DNA from: an uncultured Actinomycetes bacterium
GTDB taxonomy: Bacteria; Actinomycetota; Acidimicrobiia; Acidimicrobiales; RAAP-2
DNA length: 64,000 nt
Assembly: GCA_903893745.1 (NCBI GenBank)
Contig: CAITNF010000004.1
Span: 124,001-188,000, forward strand
Direction: 5' to 3'
A model generated the notes under the pieces. The model saw nothing but the letters and a program-made list of their open reading frames with translations, ran no database searches and was not told where the DNA came from. The translations under genes and the position numbers were made by a program. Positions 54,223 through 60,877 of this stretch are shown piece after piece. Numbering within the stretch: position 1 is the first letter of the stretch; each line of letters starts with the position of its first letter.

Positions 54223-54423
54223 TCAGACGACGCGGACGTTCTGTGCTTCTTCGCCCTTTTTGCCCGGCACTACGTCGAACTCGACAAGCTGTCCTTCGTC
54301 GAGGCTCTTGTAGCCATCGCTCTGGATGCTGGAGAAGTGTACGAATACGTCATCACCCTGCTCGCGCGAGATGAAACCGAAACCTTTTTCTGCATTAAAA
54401 AACTTAACTGTACCTTGTGCCAC
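54223..54423 (-). CDS. csp: Cold-shock protein (CspA family)
   Basis: 66 aa single cold-shock domain, an RNA chaperone. [17 protein letters not shown] (RNP1 KGFGFI) and DVFVHFSSI (RNP2) are complete. GTG 54423 gives the normal family N-terminus. The frame is open to 54483 but the extra 20 residues are not conserved. The 3' untranslated region runs to a terminator at 54044-54077. Confidence 0.93.
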   Translation of the reverse strand: MAQGTVKFFNAEKGFGFISREQGDDVFVHFSSIQSDGYKSLDEGQLVEFDVVPGKKGEEAQNVRVV

Positions 54424-54635
54424 GACAACTCGATTCTCAGGGCGCCAGACCGACCAGTTCGGTCTATTCGCTTCTGATAACACTAGTCGCCAGTATCTTG
54501 CCCCATCGAAGGCCGCTGAATGTCACCTTGGCCATTGCGCACTGACCGGGCGTAAAATGTGCCTAATACTCCCTAAATTACTCCATGTTGGGGGAAGAAA
54601 CCACCGCGTTGTCAGTAGATATTCTTCAGAATTAG

Positions 54636-54767
54636 TCACTTTTTCGCGACGCGAGCCGCTGGTATCGGGACGGCTTGATCACCTTCAAGGCTGGCAAGAC
54701 CTACATTGTGTACGCGATTGGCAGCCTGACTGCCATGACCCTCACGGTCGCCCTGCAGTCGTACTAG
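54636..54767 (+). pseudogene. C-terminal remnant of a DUF4397-like surface protein gene
   Basis: In frame from just after a TAG at 54633-54635 to the TAG at 54765-54767. Bases 54672-54764 encode GLITFKAGKTYIVYAIGSLT followed by AMTLTVALQSY, which resembles the C-terminal strands of DUF4397 domains (Gly-Lys-x-Tyr-x-Val-x-Ala-x-Gly). No start codon, signal peptide or first half of the domain is found upstream. Two hairpins, one a full terminator, follow 11 and 43 bp after the stop, as expected for a former gene end. The match is by eye. Confidence 0.45.
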
Positions 54768-54777
54768 AGGTACCCCA

Positions 54778-54804
54778 AGCCCGACATCGTTACGGTGTCG
54801 GGCT
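54778..54804 (+). terminator. Stem-loop after the DUF4397-like remnant
   Basis: AGCCCGACA/TGTCGGGCT, 9 bp with further pairing inside the loop. First of two hairpins after the remnant stop. Confidence 0.45.
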
Positions 54805-54809
54805 CGGTG

Positions 54810-54851
54810 AAACGAGGCCACCACACTTTTCTAAGTGTGGTGGCCTCGTTT
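54810..54851 (+). terminator. Long Rho-independent terminator
   Basis: A perfect 19-bp stem around a TTCT loop, followed by six T on the plus strand (54849-54854). Strong and in the orientation of the remnant gene, although no intact plus-strand gene precedes it. Confidence 0.85.
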
Positions 54852-54854
54852 TTT

Positions 54855-55034
54855 CGTAGTTCGCGATGAAAGTTTTCACGAGTGCGGCCGGATGCTCAAT
54901 AATCAGTCGGTAGCGCCCCGAGCCCGTTCCCAATCTGTGTTGGATCACCTAACGGGGACGCCTTCCATCGAGCGGTGCGGTATCCGTCGAGGCAGATGGG
55001 GGACGACACGTCACGCGTATCAACGACGAACTAA
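54855..55034. other. Intergenic stretch between the terminator and tRNA-Val(GAC)
   Basis: No supported gene or RNA seen in these 180 bases. The whole gap from 54424 to 55034 (611 bp) otherwise holds the csp upstream region, the DUF4397-like remnant and two hairpins. Confidence 0.6.
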
Positions 55035-55111
55035 TGGTGGGCCGTACAGGACTTGAACCTGTGACCCCTTGCGTGTCATGCAAGTGCGCTACCAGACTGC
55101 GCCAACGGCCC
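55035..55111 (-). tRNA. tRNA-Val (anticodon GAC)
   Basis: Acceptor GGGCCGT/ACGGCCC, anticodon stem CTTGC/GCAAG around loop ATGACAC (anticodon GAC, reads GUC and GUU), T-arm GTTCAAGTC, discriminator A73 and an encoded CCA (55035-55037). Confidence 0.95.
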
Positions 55112-55147
55112 CTCGAGCGTCAACTCTACCATCACGGCGAGACACTC

Positions 55148-55822
55148 TTAGCTCAGTGAAGGAAGCGTGGCTGCGACGTCATCTGCCGGGGTCATTAATT
55201 GAAGCATCATTTGGCCATCATTATTAGTGATTACCTGTTGAAAAAATACTTCCACCGACGCGCGAGCATCGCCGAGCGCGTCGTGACCGCCCGACGCGAC
55301 GCCGTAGTGCTGACAAAGGTGCTCGAGGCCTCGACGTGGTCGAAGCGTTCGGTCTGGTTCAATCGCTAAATCATGATCGCGCACGTCAATTGTGCGTAGC
55401 AGCGAAAAGTCGAGGTACCGATCATCGAGGGCGGAGCCCAAGACGGACTGGGCACTATGGCGAAGCATCGCAAAGTCAAAATTGAATATGTTGGCCCCGA
55501 CAAAGAAGGCCCCTCGCGAGTGATAATCACGAACGAGCGCCAGCGCGCGCAATAGGCCAGCCTCGACGCTCAACACGGTTGCGCTCGAGCGTTTGGCTTC
55601 GATATCGTCAACGCTTAAGCCGTGCACTCGTCGAGCAGCATCGGCAATTGGTCGATCGGGCAGCACATAAAACTCTTCGTCACGAACTGGTTGACCGTAT
55701 CGATACTCACAAAATCCGTACGAGATTGCCCGCTCGGTTCGAACATCGAGACCGGTGGTTTCGGTGTCAAAACCCACAATGAGCTCGGGGACCCGGAAAA
55801 TCTTTTTGGGCTTACTCACCAC
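55148..55822 (-). CDS. DEDDh 3'-5' exonuclease (DnaQ/RNase T family)
   Basis: 224 aa from the GTG at 55822; an in-frame TTG at 55855 would add 11 residues. Motif I is VGFDTETTGLD, motif II NIFNFDFAML, and motif III with the His is GGHDALGDARASVE. Asp/Glu ligands are complete, so it should be catalytic. It lacks polymerase or BRCT domains, so it is a stand-alone trimming exonuclease or proofreader. Just downstream of tRNA-Val in the opposite reading order, with no shared promoter implied. Confidence 0.85.
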   Translation of the reverse strand: MVSKPKKIFRVPELIVGFDTETTGLDVRTERAISYGFCEYRYGQPVRDEEFYVLPDRPIADAARRVHGLSVDDIEAKRSSATVLSVEAGLLRALALVRDYHSRGAFFVGANIFNFDFAMLRHSAQSVLGSALDDRYLDFSLLRTIDVRDHDLAIEPDRTLRPRRGLEHLCQHYGVASGGHDALGDARASVEVFFQQVITNNDGQMMLQLMTPADDVAATLPSLS

Positions 55823-55920
55823 CGTATCTTGGCAGTCAACTGTCACATCTTTCAAATGGAGCCGGTCATCACTGGACCGGTCAATTTGACGAACGGCGCA
55901 CTATCGGCCAGAGTTGCGTC

Positions 55921-56730
55921 ATGAGCAAAGGAATTGTGCTGGTGACCGGAGCATCATCGGGTATTGGCGAAGCGTGCGCCGATCTTCTGGCCCGAGGTGG
56001 ATGGACCGTCGTTGGACTGAACCGCCGTAGCGTCTCGGGCCGTGGTTGGACGTCACTCGTGGTGGACGTCGACAGTGATGAGTCCGTCCTTAAGGGTATT
56101 AGCGGCCTGATTAGCGAGTACGGCCGAATTGATGCGGTGGTGGCCTGTGCCGGTTGGGGGCTCGCCGGGGCCGTTGAACAGACCTCGCTTCTTGACGCCA
56201 AGGCCCAGTTCGAAACTAATTTTTGGGGCTGCGTGAGAGTTGTGCAACCCGTGCTGGGCCAAATGCGCCAGCAGGGGCGCGGCCAGATCGTTCTCATGAG
56301 TTCAATCGGCGGGATTATTGGTATTCCGTTTCAGGCCTTTTACAGCGCCAGTAAGTTTGCTCTCGAAGGTTACGCTGAAGCGCTGGCGTACGAAGTCGAG
56401 CCATTCAACATTTCGATCACGTTGGTCGAACCCGGTAACTTCAAAACGGGTTTCACCAACGATCGTCGCACCTCGTTGGTACACGCGAGCGAGCACGATG
56501 ATCCCTACTACGCCGCTCGCACCAAGGCCGTCAACGTAATGGAGCGCGACGAGCTGCAGGGCGCGGACCCCGCGGCCGTCGCACGCTCGGTGCTGAAGAT
56601 TCTGTCGTCCACCAATCCTCGCCGACGAGTGTCGGTAGGAAAGTTTGATGAGCGCATTGGCCTCATGGCCAAGCGACTTTTGCCCTTCAAACTATTTTCA
56701 AAGGCCGCGCGTTCCAGCCTGGGCGTCTAG
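55921..56730 (+). CDS. Short-chain dehydrogenase/reductase
   Basis: 269 aa. LVTGASSGIGEACADLLARGG, catalytic MSSIGGIIG, YSASKFALEGYAEALAYE, EPGNFKTGFTND. GlyAsn-type C-terminal region with MAKRLLPFKLF. GLNRRS after beta-2 suggests NADP(H). Substrate unknown. Its TAG interlocks with the stop of the next SDR in CTAG (56727-56730). Confidence 0.87.
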   Translation: MSKGIVLVTGASSGIGEACADLLARGGWTVVGLNRRSVSGRGWTSLVVDVDSDESVLKGISGLISEYGRIDAVVACAGWGLAGAVEQTSLLDAKAQFETNFWGCVRVVQPVLGQMRQQGRGQIVLMSSIGGIIGIPFQAFYSASKFALEGYAEALAYEVEPFNISITLVEPGNFKTGFTNDRRTSLVHASEHDDPYYAARTKAVNVMERDELQGADPAAVARSVLKILSSTNPRRRVSVGKFDERIGLMAKRLLPFKLFSKAARSSLGV

Positions 56731-57530
56731 TCCCTCGTGGTGTGACGAGACCGCTCCTCATCAATAGAGTTGCCCCCATCAAGAATTAAACACTGACCAG
56801 TCATATAGGAAGAGCCCGGCGACGCCAACCAGCCAATCAACGACGCGACTTCGTCGGGTGTACCACTTCGACCTACTGGCGACAATGCTCCCTCACTCGC
56901 TTCGAAAGCTGTCTGCGAGCCAGTGGCAATCCATCCGGGAGCAACCGCGTTCACGGTGACCCCACTACCGGCGGTATCGAGGGCTAGTGCTTTGGTCAGC
57001 CCGACCAACCCCGCCTTCGCGGCACCGTAGACCGGCTGAGCTCGCATCGCCATTACCGGTCCGGTCACGCTCGCGACAAAGATAAGTCGCCCCCACCCAT
57101 TGGCCAGTAGCGCCGGCATGGCCGCCTTCGCCACCAGAAAACTCGAGTCAAGATTGCGCGCGAGACCCGCGTGCCATTCGTCAAGATCTATGGACTCGAG
57201 TAGGCTCTGCGCCAGAGTTGGGTCACTCTGGGACACCATTCCCGCGTTGGCGACCACGACGTCGAGCCGCGCCCACTGTTCGAGGGCCGAGGCCACCAAC
57301 TTAGGAGCGCTCGTGGGATCAGTGAGATCGCCCACCAAGCCCAGCGCGTCTATTCCCAAGTCGCGTAGTTCGCTCACGCGTTGGTCGACTCGAGAAGTAG
57401 TCGAACCCAGCACCACCTTGGCCCCCATCGCACCGAGCAGTCGGGCAGTGGCCATGCCAATGCCACTCGGACTTCCGGCACCGGTTACGAGGGCTACTCG
57501 CTCGTGTAGTGATGCCGACGTCAAGATCAT
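56727..57530 (-). CDS. Short-chain dehydrogenase/reductase
   Basis: 267 aa. VALVTGAGSPSGIGMATARLL, VVVANAGMVSQ, YGAAKAGLVGLTKALALD and LILDGGNSIDEERS. The active-site Ser lies in FVASVTGPV. Start ATG 57530 fits the SDR N-terminus; an ATG at 57557 would add nine residues. The longer open frame to 57668 runs into the tRNA-Cys gene and cannot be used. Substrate unknown. Confidence 0.85.
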   Translation of the reverse strand: MILTSASLHERVALVTGAGSPSGIGMATARLLGAMGAKVVLGSTTSRVDQRVSELRDLGIDALGLVGDLTDPTSAPKLVASALEQWARLDVVVANAGMVSQSDPTLAQSLLESIDLDEWHAGLARNLDSSFLVAKAAMPALLANGWGRLIFVASVTGPVMAMRAQPVYGAAKAGLVGLTKALALDTAGSGVTVNAVAPGWIATGSQTAFEASEGALSPVGRSGTPDEVASLIGWLASPGSSYMTGQCLILDGGNSIDEERSRHTTRD

Positions 57531-57608
57531 CGACGCTTCGGGTGGCTGACGGTCCATTACCTGCACGTTAACGGCTGGCCAAAATGGGCGGCCGCCACGA
57601 CAGTGCTC

Positions 57609-57682
57609 TGGAGGCGGCGTCCGGATTCGAACCGGAGTACGGGGCTTTGCAGGCCCCTGCCTAACCACTCGGCCACGCCGCC
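57609..57682 (-). tRNA. tRNA-Cys (anticodon GCA)
   Basis: Acceptor GGCGGCG/CGCCGCC, anticodon stem GGGGC/GCCCC around loop CTGCAAA (anticodon GCA), T-arm GTTCGAATC, discriminator U73 as expected for tRNA-Cys, and an encoded CCA (57609-57611). Confidence 0.95.
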
Positions 57683-57716
57683 AGAAGGGTCAATCCTACT
57701 GCACTCATTAGGGTCT

Positions 57717-57818
57717 TCAGTCACGCCCGATCGACTTCTGTCGCGAGCGCAGGGCCCAGCCGAGCGCGTCAGCGTCCATCACCAGGGCCCACCAAGCATC
57801 GTGGTGGCACCAGTACAT
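57717..57818 (-). CDS. Possible small protein, 33 aa, after dinB
   Basis: ATG 57818 lies one base after the dinB TGA. The product is Trp-rich (MYWCHHDAWWALVMDADALG then WALRSRQKSIGRD) and ends 35 bp before tRNA-Cys. Unknown function, no homologue recognised. The tight spacing to dinB is the main support; it could also be chance. Confidence 0.3.
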   Translation of the reverse strand: MYWCHHDAWWALVMDADALGWALRSRQKSIGRD

Positions 57819-57819
57819 T

Positions 57820-59121
57820 TCAATCAGTGACGTAACCAGAGGGCTCGGGCCCAAACGCCGCTCGTCCTTGTTGTGTCGCCGGGTCTACTCCTGTTGGACC
57901 TAAATCACTGAGCGAACCCAGCGCCGTCCGACCAAAACGTTGGCGCACCTCATCAATGGCGTCACGCAGCGCCTCGTGCCCAGCCTGACGAGCCCCAGAA
58001 ATTGCCGAGGCCGCAACTCGGGCATTGGTCGAGGGGGTTTCGATACCAAAGCTCAATTGCACTTGATTTTGCGACCGCTCGAGGAAATTCGAGGCGTGAA
58101 TTCCGAGTAGTCGAACGGCTTGTTCGATGTGGATTGACGAAACTAGTGCTTCGCCGATCGACGCAATCGCCACGTCATCGTCCACGCCAAAAGCCAAAGT
58201 CTGCGAACGAGACACTGAAGTGAGATCATCAAATCGCACCACGACCGAAATCGTGCGTGCCACGTAGTGGCGTTCACGCAACGCACGAGCGACGACGCCA
58301 GCGTGCCCGCGAAGTTCGCTCACTATCTCATCGTGGCCCCGCAGTGAACGTGCAAACGTTTGATCGTGGCCCACCGACTTGGCCCCCCGATCAACGACAA
58401 CTTCTCGGGCGTCTTCACCCCTCGCGTACGCGGCGAGGGTCATCGCCATTGCCGGACCCAGGTGGCGCGCGAGTGACGCTTCATCGATTCGCGCAAGATC
58501 GCGCACCCAGGGAAGACCGAGATGACGTAGTTTGGCTGCCGTCGCGGGCCCCACCCCCCACAGAGCCTCGACGGGCATCTCATTTATCCAACGCTCTTCA
58601 GTTGCCCGGTTGACCCAGTAGACCCCTCGAGCATCGACCAATTGCCCGTCGACCACTCGAGGTTTGGCCTTTTTTGAGGCAAGTTTGGCGAAGAGTTTAT
58701 TGCGTCCGAGTCCAATACCGCATTCGAGCTTCAGTTCATCACGAATGCGTTCGCGTAATGCCCGCGCTCCACTTATCGGACGGACGTTCAAACGACGCAG
58801 ACTGCGTAAATCGGCGAATACCTCATCGAGCCCCAACGGTTCGAAGTCCGGCGTCAGGTCACTGACCACTCGGTGAAATGCTCTCGAATACTCTTCGTAA
58901 CGGTCAAAACGCCCCGGCAACATAATGAGGTCAGGGCACAAGCGTCGCGCCATCACACTGGGCATTGCACTACGAACACCAAAACGACGGGCTTCGTAGC
59001 TCGCGCTCGCCACGACACCACGATCACCAGATCCACCGACCGCGACCGGCTTTCCTACAAGCGAGGGATCGTCAAGTATCTCTACGGACGCAAAAAAGGC
59101 GTCCAGGTCCACGTGCAGCAT
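57820..59121 (-). CDS. dinB: DNA polymerase IV (DinB, Y family)
   Basis: 433 aa translesion polymerase. LHVDLDAFFASVEIL (first metal Asp), VVASASYEARRFGVRSAMP, and the second metal site in PLGLDEVFADLRSL, where Ser of the common SxDE is Gly-Leu. The thumb and little-finger domains follow. I chose ATG 59121 because GAGG lies 6 bp before it; an ATG at 59184 would overlap the PIG-L gene by 38 bp and add 21 poor residues. No clear beta-clamp motif at the C-terminus. It is the last named gene of the SOS-box operon at 60,8xx. Confidence 0.9.
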   Translation of the reverse strand: MLHVDLDAFFASVEILDDPSLVGKPVAVGGSGDRGVVASASYEARRFGVRSAMPSVMARRLCPDLIMLPGRFDRYEEYSRAFHRVVSDLTPDFEPLGLDEVFADLRSLRRLNVRPISGARALRERIRDELKLECGIGLGRNKLFAKLASKKAKPRVVDGQLVDARGVYWVNRATEERWINEMPVEALWGVGPATAAKLRHLGLPWVRDLARIDEASLARHLGPAMAMTLAAYARGEDAREVVVDRGAKSVGHDQTFARSLRGHDEIVSELRGHAGVVARALRERHYVARTISVVVRFDDLTSVSRSQTLAFGVDDDVAIASIGEALVSSIHIEQAVRLLGIHASNFLERSQNQVQLSFGIETPSTNARVAASAISGARQAGHEALRDAIDEVRQRFGRTALGSLSDLGPTGVDPATQQGRAAFGPEPSGYVTD

Positions 59122-59146
59122 TGGGGCCTCATCGACCGAGGGATCC

Positions 59147-59854
59147 TCAGAAGGCAAGTTCAACGAGTCGGAAGGCTTCACCAAAAGCCACCCCCACCGG
59201 ACGTCCCGCCTGCTCAGCGCGTTCGTAGACGACTTGGCGAATGGCGTCCGCGTCGCCAGCTAACTGCGACGCGTGCGCAAGGACCGCTTTAACCTTGACG
59301 TCAATTGTGGACGTAACATCGGCCACCACGTCTGGTTCGTGCGTGCCGCTAAGTAACAGGTGGTCGACTTGGTGAGCGGGCCCTTGCTCTGGGAAGTAGA
59401 GCGGCATGGCGGCGGCGGGAGCTACCGCGTCAAGGGCCGCCCAACCGGTCTCTCGATGATCACGGTGATTGACGTAGACACCACCAAAAAACGTCGCGGT
59501 TGGATCAGGGGCTATCACGACGTTCGGTCGATGTTGGCGGATCAGTCCCACCAGTGCTGAGCGAAGTTCTTCGTCGTTCGTCACACCACCGTCTGGGCGG
59601 TCCAGCGTGGTGACCGTCGCCACCCCCATCAAGTCGGCCGCCAACTGCAGCTCGGCGCGCCGTGTGGCGCGCAGCGAGCTTGAATTAGTCGATTCAGCGT
59701 GCGCACCCTTGCCGCCATCACAGACCACCACGAGATGCACGGCACCGCCCTCACTCGCCCACTGGGCCAGCAGTCCCCCCGCAGCGACGTCCGCGTCGTC
59801 GGGATGCGCATAGATAGCCAGTGCGGAAGCGGGCCGCAAGTTAAGTCGCTGCAC
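59147..59854 (-). CDS. PIG-L (LmbE-like) family deacetylase
   Basis: 235 aa zinc-dependent N-acetyl sugar deacetylase family. Zinc ligands are in AHPDDADVAAGG and VNHRDHRETGW. Actinobacterial relatives include MshB and Mca (mycothiol synthesis and detoxification), but this one is shorter and the general LmbE type. It lies 2 bp after nrdR and just before dinB, so it is part of the SOS operon. A mycothiol role is only suggested. Confidence 0.8.
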   Translation of the reverse strand: MQRLNLRPASALAIYAHPDDADVAAGGLLAQWASEGGAVHLVVVCDGGKGAHAESTNSSSLRATRRAELQLAADLMGVATVTTLDRPDGGVTNDEELRSALVGLIRQHRPNVVIAPDPTATFFGGVYVNHRDHRETGWAALDAVAPAAAMPLYFPEQGPAHQVDHLLLSGTHEPDVVADVTSTIDVKVKAVLAHASQLAGDADAIRQVVYERAEQAGRPVGVAFGEAFRLVELAF

Positions 59855-59856
59855 CG

Positions 59857-60327
59857 CTAACCCCTCAATTTGGGTGCCGTAGTCTTCACCAGCATGCCGA
59901 TTTCACGAGCAAAGTCCTCAGTATCCTCAAATCCCTTATAGACCGAAGCGAAGCGCACGTAGGCCACGTCGTCAACCAGTCGCAACGCTTCGAGCGTTGC
60001 CAGCCCCACTTCTTCACTGGTCACGTCCCGGTTAAGCAGTCGCATGGACTCTTCAACCCCGAGCGCGAGCGCCATCTGAACTTCTTCATCGACTGGACGG
60101 TTCTTGCAGGCAGCCCGGACACCACCGAGAATTTTTAGACGATCAAAGGGCTCGCGTTCACCAGAACGCTTGATCAGGTACAGTCCCACCTCCTCGATTC
60201 GTTCAAAAGTGGTGAAGCGATGCTGACAGGCCGCACACTCTCGCCGGCGGCGAATAGCTACGCCATCTTCGGCGAGTCGCGAATCAACCACCCGGTCGTC
60301 ATCTGCCGCACAGAATGGACACCGCAT
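59857..60327 (-). CDS. nrdR: Transcriptional repressor NrdR
   Basis: 156 aa. N-terminal zinc ribbon MRCPFCAADDDRVVDSR...CAACQHRFTTFE, and an ATP-cone (EPFDRLKILGGVRAACKNRP to KGFED). NrdR represses ribonucleotide reductase genes in response to nucleotide levels. It lies between a LysM gene and a PIG-L gene. In mycobacteria it also sits beside the SOS-controlled LysM gene chiZ and lexA. Confidence 0.94.
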   Translation of the reverse strand: MRCPFCAADDDRVVDSRLAEDGVAIRRRRECAACQHRFTTFERIEEVGLYLIKRSGEREPFDRLKILGGVRAACKNRPVDEEVQMALALGVEESMRLLNRDVTSEEVGLATLEALRLVDDVAYVRFASVYKGFEDTEDFAREIGMLVKTTAPKLRG

Positions 60328-60358
60328 CTACCCAGAATACACATAAAAGCCCAAAATA

Positions 60359-60796
60359 TTAGGGAATAAGGATGTGCTCACCAGTTACCACCACTGATGA
60401 GTGCAGAGCACGTACGAGGACCAAACGTGCTGCGTGGGGATTTAGGGGATTCATCAGAGTCGCGATTGATGCAACAGTGTCGCCCGGTTGGACAACGTAC
60501 TCAATCCCCGATCCGAGAGTCGAACTCGATGCGAGGTCAGTCGGTAGACCAGCTCCCGTAGCTCCACCAAATGCCGCACCGGGCCAGGCGAGTACCACTA
60601 CCGCGCACACACCAGCGAACAACACCAGCGTTCGGCGTCGGCGTTGGAGCATCCGCGCTCTCGAAGCTCGGCGCAGAGCCAGCGTGTCGCCCACGGGCCA
60701 CCGAGTGGCCGAGGTATCGAGCGTGACGAGCCGTAACTTAGGGCGTGGACTCTCTTCACCAAGTTCTTGCGGGACGAACACTTCAACTGCAGACAT
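60359..60796 (-). CDS. SOS-controlled LysM protein, ChiZ/YneA-like
   Basis: 145 aa. A cytoplasmic basic N-terminus, one TM at about 57-77 (RTLVLFAGVCAVVVLAWPGA), then a single LysM domain (IEYVVQPGDTVASIATLMNP to EHILIP). YneA, ChiZ (Rv2719c) and DivS have this layout and block cell division during the SOS response. ATG 60796 has AAGGAG 8 bp upstream, better than the GTG at 60805. Twin LexA boxes at 60816-60829 and 60841-60854 lie 20-58 bp before the start. lexA itself is not next to it in this window. Confidence 0.82.
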   Translation of the reverse strand: MSAVEVFVPQELGEESPRPKLRLVTLDTSATRWPVGDTLALRRASRARMLQRRRRTLVLFAGVCAVVVLAWPGAAFGGATGAGLPTDLASSSTLGSGIEYVVQPGDTVASIATLMNPLNPHAARLVLVRALHSSVVVTGEHILIP

Positions 60797-60815
60797 TGCC
60801 GACACTCCTTCTTAA

Positions 60816-60829
60816 CGAACACCTGTTCG
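60816..60829 (-). promoter_or_regulatory. LexA (SOS) box 1
   Basis: CGAACACCTGTTCG on the plus strand, a perfect CGAAC-N4-GTTCG actinobacterial LexA operator. It covers the predicted transcription start. Confidence 0.9.
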
Positions 60830-60831
60830 TA

Positions 60832-60837
60832 AGTATA
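60832..60837 (-). promoter_or_regulatory. Predicted -10 element between the two LexA boxes
   Basis: TATACT on the minus strand, centred between the boxes. LexA bound to both operators would block the promoter of LysM-nrdR-PIG-L-dinB. Confidence 0.6.
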
Positions 60838-60840
60838 GAG

Positions 60841-60854
60841 CGAACAGGTGTTCG
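60841..60854 (-). promoter_or_regulatory. LexA (SOS) box 2
   Basis: CGAACAGGTGTTCG, a second perfect operator, 25 bp centre to centre from the first. Confidence 0.9.
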
Positions 60855-60877
60855 TTACAAGTGGTTTTTAACGAATT

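Noticed and set aside
54852-54950. Minus-strand segment reading GRYRLIIEHPAALVKTFI
   Set aside because: No start codon or known family; it overlaps the terminator stem and is too short to call a gene remnant.
55860-55885. GACCGGTC palindrome upstream of the SDR at 55921
   Set aside because: Short and next to a tRNA-free gap with no linked regulator; could easily be chance.
57531-57668. Extended N-terminus of the SDR into the tRNA-Cys gene
   Set aside because: A coding start cannot lie in a mature tRNA; ATG 57530 or 57557 is used instead.
59122-59184. ATG 59184 as dinB start
   Set aside because: It overlaps the PIG-L coding end by 38 bp and has no Shine-Dalgarno, while ATG 59121 has GAGG at the right distance.
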